From Bacteroides sp. (lineage in GTDB: Bacteria > Bacteroidota > Bacteroidia > Bacteroidales > Bacteroidaceae), in assembly GCA_023665805.1 (NCBI GenBank), contig JAMPDJ010000006.1, positions 58,909-122,908 on the forward strand: DNA of 64,000 nt. The letters are read 5' to 3'. The notes under the pieces were generated by a model that saw only the letters and a list, made by a program, of their open reading frames with translations, made no database searches and was not told where the DNA came from. How positions within the stretch are numbered: the stretch's first letter is position 1; each line of letters opens with the position of its first letter. Below are positions 49,818 through 59,958 of the stretch, piece after piece. A program made the translations under genes and the position numbers.

Positions 49818-51965
49818 ATGGCAAAGAAAGCGACTAATAAGAAAAATAAAGAGGAAGTTCTCGAAGATATATTATTTAATTGTAGGGATTCTTTGCGTGG
49901 TCGTGCCTCGCTTACGGATAAGCGAGATATGTTATTAACGCTTGTATTTCTAAAGTTTATTTCGGAACGTTATCATGAATGTTGTGATGAAATCCGTTAC
50001 GAAAATGCCGATGACCCTGAATTTGCAGAAATGCTAATCGCTACCAAACGCTCTGCATTTGGTGAAAAAGGTGTGTTCATGTTGAGTCCCAAAACCGATT
50101 GGGAGTCACTAAAATTAACAGAACCGAAAGGACTTGCTGTTGCCCTTGACGATGCAGCAACAGAACTGATGAAGTCTGAAGAAAGACTTAAAAATGCCCT
50201 CCCGTCTGCTCTGTTTGTCAACTCTGGAACAGAGGGAAACGTCATCAAACAAGTGATGGATGAAATTGACAAAATCAGTCATAAGAAATTCAAAGAACGT
50301 GATTTGATAGGACGTGTGTATGAATACTTCCTTCAGACTTTTGCCATAAACGCAAATAAAGAAGATGGAGAGTTTTATACTCCCCAATCAATCGTTGAAC
50401 TAATTGCCACCTTCATTGAACCTTTTGACGGCACTCTTTATGACCCTTGTTGTGGTTCGGGAGGAATGTTCGTGCAATGTGCAAAGTTTGTTGAGCAGCA
50501 TGGAGGTAATACGATCGGTATAAATGTCTATGGACAAGAGTCCGATCCTACCACCTACCGATTGGCAAAAATGAATCTGGCAGTACGTGGTCTTTCCTAT
50601 AATCTTGGAGAGCGTCATGCTTCCACATTTACAAACGACCAGCATCGTGGGCGTACTTTTGATTACATCATGGCAAATCCTCCATTCAATCTCAAGAAGT
50701 GGTATGATGAAAAACTTGATAATGATGTACGTTGGAAGAACTATGGTACGCCTCCAGAAGGTAATGCCAATTACGCATGGATTCTTCATATTCTTTCCAA
50801 ACTCACGCCTTGTAAAGGTCGTGCTGGATTTCTTCTTGCTAATGGTGCGCTTGATGACGAGGACACTGTAAAAATTAGAGAACGACTTGTCGAAAATGAT
50901 AAAATTGAGGCAATCATCGTGCTTCCTCGTGAAATGTTTTATGCAACAGATATATCTGTAACCCTTTGGATTCTGAATGAAAACAAAACCGGAGGCATTG
51001 AGAATGGTAGAAAGTTACGTAACCGAAAGGACGAAATTCTTTTTATGGATTTACGTTCTTGGAACAGCAATATCTATGAAAAGAAATACGTCAAGTTATC
51101 ATTAGAGCAAATTGAAGCTGCCCATAAAATATACACTGATTGGCAGACTATAGCCGAACCATGTAACTATGAGCAGCCTGAATTATATCGTTCCGTTTCA
51201 TCTGCAACTATCAAAAAGAATGGCTGGAGTCTTGTGCCAAGTCGTTACATCGAGTTTATTGATAGAGATAATATTGACACCGAAAAAATATTTTCTTCAT
51301 TTCAAACAGATGCTCATATTCTTGGTGATAAATTATCATCTATTTCTTCCGATATTATTGATTTAGGAAATACACTTGAAGCTATTTTGAATTCAACAAA
51401 AAATGCTCCACTTGTGGAAATTGGCTCTTACATTGAACAACGCGATGAAAGAAATTCGGATAATATTCTAACTCTTACTTCCGTTCGTGGAATTGCTACA
51501 TCAAAAGATATTATCCCGACCAAAGCTAATATGGAAGGGGTTTCTCTTTCTTCTTATAAGATAATGTATCCTTATGATATTGCTTATGTTGCAGATACTT
51601 CACGCAGAGGTGATAAAATAAGCCTTGCTCATAATCAATCGAAGGAGAGGTTTTTACTATCTTCCATTTCTACCGTATTTTATTCTTCTAATTTTGAAGA
51701 ATTTGACCCGACATTTCTTTATTTATGGTTTTGTCGGCCTGAGTTTGACCGATATGCTCGATTTAATTCATGGGGCAGTGCTCGTGAAGCATTCTCTTGG
51801 GCTGAGATGTGTCGTGTAAAAGTCCCTAAGCCATCTATTGAAAATCAGCGAGCAATTGTAAGTATCTACAACTGTGCCTGTCGCGCCAAAGAGATTGCGG
51901 AAGAAGCCAATCAACAACTAAAATCAATCTGCCCTGCTCTGATGCAGCATATCATACACTCGTAA
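49818..51965 (+). CDS. hsdM: Type I methylase fused to a half specificity subunit (HsdM-S)
   Basis: 715 residues. Residues about 15-450 are HsdM: an N-terminal helical domain, the SAM motif DPCCGSGGMF (about 208-217) and the catalytic NPPF (about 286-289) for N6-adenine methylation. From about 460 the sequence changes to a single specificity (TRD) module: VEIGSYIEQRDER, YPYDIAYVADTSRRGD, FLYLWFCRPEFDRYARFNSW, then VPKPSIENQRAIVSIYNCAC and a closing coiled coil. A complete HsdS has two TRDs; here only one is present, fused to M, and no separate hsdS follows. By analogy a dimer would recognise a palindromic or bipartite symmetric site. Start at 49818; the ATG follows the XRE stop by 2 bp. Confidence 0.88.
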   Translation: MAKKATNKKNKEEVLEDILFNCRDSLRGRASLTDKRDMLLTLVFLKFISERYHECCDEIRYENADDPEFAEMLIATKRSAFGEKGVFMLSPKTDWESLKLTEPKGLAVALDDAATELMKSEERLKNALPSALFVNSGTEGNVIKQVMDEIDKISHKKFKERDLIGRVYEYFLQTFAINANKEDGEFYTPQSIVELIATFIEPFDGTLYDPCCGSGGMFVQCAKFVEQHGGNTIGINVYGQESDPTTYRLAKMNLAVRGLSYNLGERHASTFTNDQHRGRTFDYIMANPPFNLKKWYDEKLDNDVRWKNYGTPPEGNANYAWILHILSKLTPCKGRAGFLLANGALDDEDTVKIRERLVENDKIEAIIVLPREMFYATDISVTLWILNENKTGGIENGRKLRNRKDEILFMDLRSWNSNIYEKKYVKLSLEQIEAAHKIYTDWQTIAEPCNYEQPELYRSVSSATIKKNGWSLVPSRYIEFIDRDNIDTEKIFSSFQTDAHILGDKLSSISSDIIDLGNTLEAILNSTKNAPLVEIGSYIEQRDERNSDNILTLTSVRGIATSKDIIPTKANMEGVSLSSYKIMYPYDIAYVADTSRRGDKISLAHNQSKERFLLSSISTVFYSSNFEEFDPTFLYLWFCRPEFDRYARFNSWGSAREAFSWAEMCRVKVPKPSIENQRAIVSIYNCACRAKEIAEEANQQLKSICPALMQHIIHS

Positions 51966-51969
51966 GCTT

Positions 51970-54900
51970 ATGCCACGAAACGGAAAATATTACGAAAGTG
52001 AATACGAAAAGGCGGTAGTAGAATTGCTACATGCTGAAGGATGGCAATACACCCACGGTGAACAAGTAAAAAAACGTCGTGTGGATGAAGCCATTATCGA
52101 AGATGATGTCCGCAATTTTATCAAATTGCGCTATGCAGATAGTGACTTGACAGAAGATGAGATAGATGCGATAATAGCGCGTTTGCGAAATACAGGTGGT
52201 TCTACCGATTATGAAGCAATATTCAATACTGTGGAACTATATCGTGATGGATTCGATTTTTCTTATCCCGATAGACGTAAGAGTGCTTTTCACTTCGATT
52301 ACATAGATTTCAATCCCCAAAAATGGGATAATAATATTTTCCGTGTAGTCAATCAGTTTGAGATGCGACAAGGAAGGGAAACCAGGATTCCTGATGTGGT
52401 ATTATTTATTAATGGTATTCCTGTAGTTGTTATTGAATTGAAGAATCCCACGGATGCCAATGCTACTATTCGTGATGCGCACACACAGATTACGGTACGT
52501 TATCGTCGCGACATCATGAATTTGTTGAAATACTGCTCGCTTGCCATTGTTTCCGATGGATCCAATTCGCGCATGGGTAATGTGTTTGCCGATTACGAGT
52601 TCTTTTATGCTTGGAAAAAAGTAAAGAATGCCGATAAACCTGTTCAAGGGGTTGAACAGTTGCGTTCAATGATTAAAGGAGCGTTGACACCGGAACGAAT
52701 CATAGACATCATACGAGACTATGTTTATTTCCCGGATAAAGAATATGCAATGCAAAAGGCAGACGAAGGTAAAGAAATAGAGGTGGTTTGTCGCTATCCT
52801 CAGTTCTTTGCTACCCGTATATTGCGCGATAATATCATGCTTCATCTTCGTTCAAACGGTGGAGACGGAAAAGGAGGAACATATTTCGGAGCCACAGGAT
52901 GCGGTAAAACCTATACAATGCTTTTCCTTACCCGACAATTAGCACTTCGCTGCAAAGATAAGGTTGGCAGTCCTACTGTACTGATTATTGTTGACCGTGA
53001 AGACCTTGAAGATCAGACAGGAAAACTGTTCATACATTCTACAAAGTTCCTGAGTAACGGGGCTGTACGAGTGTTTGACAGTAGGGACGATTTAGGAAAA
53101 GAACTAAGAAACAGGCAACAAGGCGGTGTGTACATTACCACCATTCAAAAGTTTTCATCGGAAACAGGATTGCTTAGCGAGCGGAGCAATATCATTTGTA
53201 TATCAGATGAAGCACATCGTACACAAAATAATACAGGCTCAAAACTCCGCATTGTTGACCGTAAAAAGGAGAATGACGAAAATCTATCTCATGCAAGCAA
53301 TGAAAAACTTGGAGCTTTTATCACTTACGGTTTTGCAAAATATTTGCGTGACGCACTTCCAAATGCAACATACGTAGGGTTTACAGGAACTCCCGTCGAT
53401 GAAACTACACATGTGTTCGGCAGTATAGTGGATAGTTATTCTATGCGTCAGGCTCGTAAAGACGGTATCACAGTTGATATTAGCTACGAACCTCGGCTTA
53501 TCCATGTCAATCTTAGCACAGAAAAATGTGAAGAGATAGAAATGTATTATAAGCAATGTGAGGAGGACGGAGCTAAGGCTGACGATGTAGACAAAAGCAA
53601 AAGCGTAATGTCAAGTCTGAATGAAGTGCTTGGCAATTCCGACCGTCTTGACCGCATGGCTCGCGATATAGCGGCATATTATGATAAACGTGTAGAAGAC
53701 CAACCAGAACTGTCGCAAAAAGCGATGGTTGCTTGCAGTGACCGTAAAATTGCTTTTAAGCTCTACAAAGCGATTATAGCACTTCGCCCTGAGTGGGGAA
53801 AGAAAGTGAAGGCAGTTGACGAGTCTCAATATACAGAAGAAGAATTGTGTAATATGGAAGCGGTTCCGTTTGTCAACATCGTGGCTACTCGTGATAAAGA
53901 CGATGCAACAGAGATGTATAATATTCTCGGGGATAAGCAACATCGTAAAGATCTCGACCGCCTGTTCAAAGACGAGAACAGTAATTTCCGCATTGCAATA
54001 GTTGTAGATATGTGGATTACAGGCTTTGACGTGCCAAGTTTGAATATGCTATTTAATGATAAACCATTACAGAAACATACGCTTATTCAAACCATCAGCC
54101 GTGTTAATCGTAACTTTTTCAATGTGGTGCTTGACGATGATGGAAATCGTATCAGTGGAGATGTTAAGAAAAACGGTATCATCATTGATTATCTTGGCAT
54201 ACATTCCAATCTTCAACAGGCCATGAAAAAATATGGTGGAGAAGAACCAGGAGAAGTGGGTGATGTAAATATAGCATTTGTAGCTTTCTGCAATGAATTA
54301 AAAGTATTACGCCAAATTACTCATGGATTTGATTTCTCTGATTTCTTTGGGAAAAATGCCCTTGCTCGTCTTATGTGTTTACAAAATGCTGTTGAGTTTT
54401 TGTTGATGGAGGATGCCAAAGGTACACTATATGAAGGAGATGTAAAACCGAGTACCGCATTCAAGTCGCACATTAAACGACTAAAGGCGGCATATAATAT
54501 ATGCAATCCTGCCGGAGTGCTGTCGGATGAAGAGGTTGCATGGGCGCAACTTCTAATGGGGGTATATTCATACCTTATTAAAATAACCGACAGTAAGCAT
54601 GATGTTGAGAGCATGAACCGTCATGTGGAGCAAATGGTTAAGGAAGCTATTTCATGCAGCAGTGTGGAAACCATCTTTGATATGAAAGGCGAGATAGACA
54701 TCTATGGTGATGACTTTCTTAAAGAACTTGAAGATGTAAAGATGCCATGCACTAAATTTGAACTTCTTGTAAAACTTTTGCGTAGTACGATAAAAGAATA
54801 TAAGAAAACAAATAAGACTCGTGCAGAGCATTTTTACAAATTGCTTCAAGCCACAATTGAGGAATACCATAATCGTGATAAACTTACTTATGTGAACCAA

Positions 54901-55383
54901 GTTACAGGTCAGGCGATAAATTCTACTGTTAGCATGGTGGAAGAACGTATCAACACCCTTACCGAACAACTGAAATCTTTGTTTGGAGAACTACAAACAG
55001 ATAAAATGAGATTCAAGAAACTTGGTATTTCTTTTCAGGAAAAGGCCTTTTACGATATTTTGGTAGAAGTACGCGATAACGCACAACCTCCTTTTGAATA
55101 CTCGGATGAACGTTGCATCGAACTTGCCAAGAAAATCAAACAGCTTGTTGATGATTCGTCCTTATATGCTGACTGGCTTAACAATTCCAAAGTTCGAGAC
55201 CGCCTTGCAAACCAACTTACCAAGCTCTTTTGGAAAAACGGTTATCCACCAGAATGGGATGAGGTCGTTTTTGACAAGGTTCTTGAACAAGTTGAGAATT
55301 TCAAGGAGAACTCATATCAAGTTCCTCGCAACTATGACTATTCCTCAAATGATTATGCCTCTTCAATGGTGGCAGAACCTTAA
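51970..55383 (+). CDS. hsdR: Type I restriction endonuclease subunit R
   Basis: 1137 residues. Nuclease domain with PDVVLFINGIPVVVIELKNP (PD...ExK, about 139-158). Two RecA-like motor domains follow, with Walker A GATGCGKTYTML (about 306-317), DEAH box ISDEAHRTQ (about 411-419) and motif VGFTGTPVD. A helical C-terminal domain binds the methylase part (EERINTLTEQLKSLFGEL). It translocates DNA and cuts unmodified DNA away from the site. It starts 4 bp after hsdM. Codon use is more AT-rich than the housekeeping genes, in line with horizontal transfer. Confidence 0.93.
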   Translation: MPRNGKYYESEYEKAVVELLHAEGWQYTHGEQVKKRRVDEAIIEDDVRNFIKLRYADSDLTEDEIDAIIARLRNTGGSTDYEAIFNTVELYRDGFDFSYPDRRKSAFHFDYIDFNPQKWDNNIFRVVNQFEMRQGRETRIPDVVLFINGIPVVVIELKNPTDANATIRDAHTQITVRYRRDIMNLLKYCSLAIVSDGSNSRMGNVFADYEFFYAWKKVKNADKPVQGVEQLRSMIKGALTPERIIDIIRDYVYFPDKEYAMQKADEGKEIEVVCRYPQFFATRILRDNIMLHLRSNGGDGKGGTYFGATGCGKTYTMLFLTRQLALRCKDKVGSPTVLIIVDREDLEDQTGKLFIHSTKFLSNGAVRVFDSRDDLGKELRNRQQGGVYITTIQKFSSETGLLSERSNIICISDEAHRTQNNTGSKLRIVDRKKENDENLSHASNEKLGAFITYGFAKYLRDALPNATYVGFTGTPVDETTHVFGSIVDSYSMRQARKDGITVDISYEPRLIHVNLSTEKCEEIEMYYKQCEEDGAKADDVDKSKSVMSSLNEVLGNSDRLDRMARDIAAYYDKRVEDQPELSQKAMVACSDRKIAFKLYKAIIALRPEWGKKVKAVDESQYTEEELCNMEAVPFVNIVATRDKDDATEMYNILGDKQHRKDLDRLFKDENSNFRIAIVVDMWITGFDVPSLNMLFNDKPLQKHTLIQTISRVNRNFFNVVLDDDGNRISGDVKKNGIIIDYLGIHSNLQQAMKKYGGEEPGEVGDVNIAFVAFCNELKVLRQITHGFDFSDFFGKNALARLMCLQNAVEFLLMEDAKGTLYEGDVKPSTAFKSHIKRLKAAYNICNPAGVLSDEEVAWAQLLMGVYSYLIKITDSKHDVESMNRHVEQMVKEAISCSSVETIFDMKGEIDIYGDDFLKELEDVKMPCTKFELLVKLLRSTIKEYKKTNKTRAEHFYKLLQATIEEYHNRDKLTYVNQVTGQAINSTVSMVEERINTLTEQLKSLFGELQTDKMRFKKLGISFQEKAFYDILVEVRDNAQPPFEYSDERCIELAKKIKQLVDDSSLYADWLNNSKVRDRLANQLTKLFWKNGYPPEWDEVVFDKVLEQVENFKENSYQVPRNYDYSSNDYASSMVAEP

Positions 55384-55423
55384 TAAACCAATAAAACTTT
55401 TGCAATCATAATTAAAGTAATAT

Positions 55424-58288
55424 ATGCAGTCTGTGAATCCAATACAATTAGCAAATATCAAACGTATTCAGGATGCTTCCCGTAATGGACGACTTGTTCT
55501 GTTTGTGGGGGCTGGCGTTTCCAAAAATTCTGGTGTCCCAATGTGGGGGGAATTGATTGAAAAAATGAAGAATGAGTTGCCAGAATCAGTAAAATATGAG
55601 AAGGACGACCTTAAATTAGCGCAACTATATAAGGATTCAAGGGGCAAGAAAGAATATATGGAGATGGTAAAGAACACCTTATGCCATAATAAGGTTATAC
55701 CTAATCCAATTCATAAAGAACTGCTCGCTTTGAATCCTGTTCATATAATTACGACAAACTATGATGATCTGATTGAACAGGAGATAAGGAACGAATATAA
55801 ACAGTTTGCGGTTGTGAGGAGTGATAAGGATATGCCTAATATGATATATCCTAATGCTCTCATAAAAATGCATGGAGATTACACTTTAGACAATATTGTA
55901 CTGGCAGAAAATGACTATTATAATTACGCAAAGACTTTTGCTTTAACACGTGCCTTTGTACAGTCGCTTTTTGCAAGTAAACTGATTGTTTTTGTTGGAT
56001 TCTCATTTGCAGATATTAATTTGAAGATAATACTCAATGATGTTAAGAATATTCTTGAAGAACGGATGCAACCAGTTTATATGCTTTCGCTGAACAAGCC
56101 AGATTGGGTAACTCAAAAATACTTCGAGAGTAAAGGTATAAACATTATCTTTTTAGAAGATTCCGAAGCCACAACGCTTATGGCTTCGATAAAAGATAAC
56201 AAAAGAGACTTGAAGAAATTAGGATATTATGGGATAAAGTTGTATAACTACCTAAAGATAATTGAAAAATACGATTCTGATGCAACAGACGATCTCATTA
56301 CTTATGTTTACCAAAAAGTTGCACCCTATCAAGACGAAATTGTAGTGTATGGGAGTGGGCTCAAATATTTGTTTCCCACGCATATTGGCGAATTTTACTT
56401 CAATGAACATTCTGACGGATTACAAACCGGTATAAAATATTTTGATAGGCTTGCAAAAGACTTGGCAACTCTATCTGGTAAAAAGAAATTTATAAATAAA
56501 TACGGCATAATGAAATGTCGTAGTTTCATACTTTTTGCGTTCTATAATTATCTTCATAATATAGATGATTTAAATGTTTTAGGCGAGCATTTTTGGAATA
56601 ATATTGATAAGTATGTTCCTAAAACAGTTAGTGAACATTTATGTAATTTTGATTTTTCAGCTTTTGAGGAACGCTTGAGAGTACTCTCCTCCCGTCGACC
56701 TACTGGTACAATTGAAGATATGGAATATCCTTATGCTTTTTATAAGATCGGTGCATACTACAAAGCTTATAAGGGATTTGAGGAAATTCTACCTATGGCA
56801 TGGAAACGCCAAAAATATATACTTTATTTTCTCTGTTTGTATAATATGTGGTCATTGCGATTTGCAATTCGCAATGAACTATCTTTTCGGTCAAGTAAAC
56901 CTATTGATTGGCAACCAATTTATGATAAATTGTCTGAAATTGATTTATATGACACTTTATCAAAATTACCTTTGCCGCAGGAAATCAGAAAAATATTCCA
57001 TGATTTACTAGCCAATCGTTACATTGGAAATAAAGCAGTGGAAAGCGAAGAACTCAAAGAAAAAGTACATCAGCAGCGCAAGCTAGCCGATAGAGGAGGT
57101 TTTTCTATTAATAGTAATATTAGTGCGCTTATTGCAAAGCATCAACGTGAAAAACTGTTTGGTAAAAGAAACTTTATTCTGAGTGATTTTAATAAATATG
57201 ATAAGGCTATCTGTCGTAATACAGCCTCTGGTATTCTCAATAGTTATGCAACAACGGACAGAGGGGATAGCGAATCGGAATTTCACTGCAATACACGAAT
57301 CGAATCATTGGACGATCAAATGCTTGCCATTTTGATTTTCGGCATTGATACTACGGAATTGCGAAAGATGTTTCGCCAATATGATATTTATAGCATTGAA
57401 ATTGATCAGAATGGTCAAAAGTATATCGTTGAGTGTATAGAGAATCTCAGAAAGGGAATAATCGTCAGATACCAAACACTTCAGATAATGGAATCTGTGA
57501 AAAATCTGATATATATCATTGGTCGTTGTGTTTCAATCAATATAGATGTTGCAGCTCTTTACGAGGTCATTGATGCCGTGTGGGGAATGGAGCGTCAACG
57601 ATTTGAAATGAAATATTACTTGGATATGGTGATTGATACTCATAATCCTACTCCAGATTTTGCTTTGCAGTTCCTTCTCAAAATATTAGATGAGAAAAGT
57701 GGGCATAACTATAGCGATATTATCAAAGAGCTTTGTGAGGTAATTTCAAAAAGTGATTTGAAGATTGATAATATTGAGCACTATATTTCTTTGGGTGTTC
57801 ATGAATTTAATATACTACCACTATATTGGATTACGCCAGATAAAGATAAGCCGAAAATGATTGAGTATGGAAAGACATCTTTCAAAGATTGGTTTCCCGC
57901 TTATGTCGAATTTTTACATAAAACTCAATCTGTACCTGATTCTGTCGAAGATTTTGAAAAAAGACTCAGTAAATGGAAAAGTAGCATAGAAGGCAATAAC
58001 GCTATAGCATGTAAGTATATGGTCGAATGGAGAAAAAATAAGCAATATGAGAAATTATGGGAGGTTATAGATAAATATCGGGAGGTGAATGACTGTATGC
58101 AGTTCTTTACAGATCCTATTAATTATCCGAGTCCGGAAAAAGTACACATTGATTGGATTACAACCTGTTCTTCTGATATAATAAAGGAACTAATAACACA
58201 AGAAGCTTATTCGGAGAAACTAAAAAACTATATTTCCGATGCGCGAATAAATCCACGGTATCGACGAGTACTCATGTCGGTTTTCTGA
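55424..58288 (+). CDS. SIR2-domain protein, candidate anti-phage NADase
   Basis: 954 residues. The N-terminal SIR2 Rossmann domain (about 20-250) has GAGVS (29-33), TTNYDDLIE (110-118), the catalytic-type His in KMHGD (150) and FVGFSFAD (190-197). The remaining 700 residues are helical without a family I can name; they may sense phage. In known systems (ThsA, DSR1/DSR2, SIR2-HerA and others) such SIR2 domains destroy NAD+ to stop infected cells. Its place straight after hsdR (40 bp) and the AT-rich composition support a defence role. It could also be an added part of this RM system. No transmembrane segment. Confidence 0.8.
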   Translation: MQSVNPIQLANIKRIQDASRNGRLVLFVGAGVSKNSGVPMWGELIEKMKNELPESVKYEKDDLKLAQLYKDSRGKKEYMEMVKNTLCHNKVIPNPIHKELLALNPVHIITTNYDDLIEQEIRNEYKQFAVVRSDKDMPNMIYPNALIKMHGDYTLDNIVLAENDYYNYAKTFALTRAFVQSLFASKLIVFVGFSFADINLKIILNDVKNILEERMQPVYMLSLNKPDWVTQKYFESKGINIIFLEDSEATTLMASIKDNKRDLKKLGYYGIKLYNYLKIIEKYDSDATDDLITYVYQKVAPYQDEIVVYGSGLKYLFPTHIGEFYFNEHSDGLQTGIKYFDRLAKDLATLSGKKKFINKYGIMKCRSFILFAFYNYLHNIDDLNVLGEHFWNNIDKYVPKTVSEHLCNFDFSAFEERLRVLSSRRPTGTIEDMEYPYAFYKIGAYYKAYKGFEEILPMAWKRQKYILYFLCLYNMWSLRFAIRNELSFRSSKPIDWQPIYDKLSEIDLYDTLSKLPLPQEIRKIFHDLLANRYIGNKAVESEELKEKVHQQRKLADRGGFSINSNISALIAKHQREKLFGKRNFILSDFNKYDKAICRNTASGILNSYATTDRGDSESEFHCNTRIESLDDQMLAILIFGIDTTELRKMFRQYDIYSIEIDQNGQKYIVECIENLRKGIIVRYQTLQIMESVKNLIYIIGRCVSINIDVAALYEVIDAVWGMERQRFEMKYYLDMVIDTHNPTPDFALQFLLKILDEKSGHNYSDIIKELCEVISKSDLKIDNIEHYISLGVHEFNILPLYWITPDKDKPKMIEYGKTSFKDWFPAYVEFLHKTQSVPDSVEDFEKRLSKWKSSIEGNNAIACKYMVEWRKNKQYEKLWEVIDKYREVNDCMQFFTDPINYPSPEKVHIDWITTCSSDIIKELITQEAYSEKLKNYISDARINPRYRRVLMSVF

Positions 58289-58328
58289 AAGTTTAATTAT
58301 TTTGTAATTAATAGAATAATTGATCACG

Positions 58329-59855
58329 ATGGTCACTATGACAATTGACGATATAAAGAACCTTGTGTCAGCCGATGAGTCACGGACTTTGGAGCTGAAG
58401 AAGACTACCGGGGAATTGAAAGATGGTATGCACTCGGCATGTGCTTTCTTGAACACCGAAGGCGGCTGGCTGATTTTTGGTGTAGCACCGAAGTCGCTAA
58501 AGATAATCGGGCAGGAAGTGACCGACAAGACACAACAGGAGATAGCTCAGGCTTTGGCTGGACTTGAACCTGCGGTAGATGTACGAGTGGCGTATGTTGA
58601 TGTGCCGGAACGTCCGGGCTACCAAGTTATAGCTATGCACTTTGACGGATGGGTATGGGGCGAGCGTCCGCATACATTTCATGGTTGTCCGTATTACAAA
58701 GTCGAAAGTACAACGAAAGTCATGCCACAGGATATGTACGATGAACGCATCCGCGCCCATCAGCCACAAATGTATGCGTGGGAACGATTGGCGGCAGACG
58801 GTGTTACGTTGGCAGACCTTGATGAGAACCTGATTCGTAATTGCATCCGTCGAGGTATTGACGGTGGACGTATTCCTGAAACAGCGTTGTATGAACCGAC
58901 CGGGGATATTCTTTCTAAATGGAAACTGCTTAAGAATGGAGTGCCGACAAATGGAGCGGTATTGCTCTTTTCCAACAACATAGACGAATATCCGCAGTTC
59001 ACTTTGAGGATGGCGCGGTTTGTGGGTACCAACAAAAATATGTTTCGAGACAACCAACGAGCCGAAGGAAATTTCTTCAAACTGTTGGATGCTGGGGTTG
59101 CTTTCTGCTTCAAGCATCTTTCTCTCAGTGGCAGGATCACAAACCATAGCCTTGAACGAGAAGAACATCTTGAAGTTCCTTATCATGCGTTAAGGGAGGC
59201 TCTTATCAATGCTCTTTGCCACCGTCATTGGGAAAGGTATAATTTGACCATCAGTCTTGCTATCTATGATAACCGCATCGAGATAGCAAGTCCCGGAACG
59301 TTCCCACCCCAGATTACCGCCGAAAACATCAAGGAGCCTCACGAGTCATATCCTCATAACTTAAAAGTGGCGGAAGCTCTCTATCGGATGACTTATTTGG
59401 AGAACTGGGGCAGCGGAGCAAGGCGCATCATGGATGCCTGTAAAGCGCAAAATGTCGAAGAGCCAACATGGTGTGATAATGGAGGCTTTATCACCGTCAC
59501 TTTCAAGCGTCCTGATTTCACATCCGGCACAACACATACATATAAGGAGGACAAGAAAGCAACAAAAGAGGACAAGTACCCCCTAAGTACCCCTCAAGCA
59601 CCCCCTAAGCATCCCCTAAGCACCCCACAAGTGGAATTACTCATTCAAAAAATGAGCGATTCTTATATGTCTATGAGGGATATGGCGGATGTATGTGATA
59701 TTAAGGACTTAAAGTATTTCCGTGAAAGTTATATCACTCCTGCATTAGAAGAGGGACTAATTGAACGACTTTATCCTAACCAACCGAAGCATCCAAAACA
59801 GCAATACAAGTTGACAGAAGCGGCTAAAGAATGGCTGACGGAGAAGAACCAATAA
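58329..59855 (+). CDS. AlbA_2 / ATPase-domain transcriptional regulator-like protein
   Basis: 508 residues from the ATG at 58329. N-terminal AlbA_2 (Schlafen-type AAA_4) domain: ESRTLELKKT, then SACAFLNTEGGWLIFGV. The middle has the GHKL-like ATPase part HLEVPYHALREALINALCHR and ENWGSGARRIMDACK. A Pro/Ser/Thr-rich linker coded by a repeated CCCCCTAAG-like stretch (59578-59628) precedes a C-terminal winged helix. Such proteins are frequent in mobile islands as regulators or defence accessories; the exact role is unknown. A 40-bp gap separates it from the SIR2 gene, and a terminator follows, closing the block. Confidence 0.75.
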   Translation: MVTMTIDDIKNLVSADESRTLELKKTTGELKDGMHSACAFLNTEGGWLIFGVAPKSLKIIGQEVTDKTQQEIAQALAGLEPAVDVRVAYVDVPERPGYQVIAMHFDGWVWGERPHTFHGCPYYKVESTTKVMPQDMYDERIRAHQPQMYAWERLAADGVTLADLDENLIRNCIRRGIDGGRIPETALYEPTGDILSKWKLLKNGVPTNGAVLLFSNNIDEYPQFTLRMARFVGTNKNMFRDNQRAEGNFFKLLDAGVAFCFKHLSLSGRITNHSLEREEHLEVPYHALREALINALCHRHWERYNLTISLAIYDNRIEIASPGTFPPQITAENIKEPHESYPHNLKVAEALYRMTYLENWGSGARRIMDACKAQNVEEPTWCDNGGFITVTFKRPDFTSGTTHTYKEDKKATKEDKYPLSTPQAPPKHPLSTPQVELLIQKMSDSYMSMRDMADVCDIKDLKYFRESYITPALEEGLIERLYPNQPKHPKQQYKLTEAAKEWLTEKNQ

Positions 59856-59870
59856 AATCATTGCCATATA

Positions 59871-59910
59871 ACCGCATCGGAATGGGACAGTCACTCCGAT
59901 GCGGTTTTTA
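59871..59910 (+). terminator. Intrinsic terminator of the defence block
   Basis: ACCGCATCGGA pairs with TCCGATGCGGT, followed by TTTTTA. Confidence 0.9.
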
Positions 59911-59958
59911 ATTGTTCTGATACACGTTTGACGGTATCGCAAGTTATTAGCAATCATA

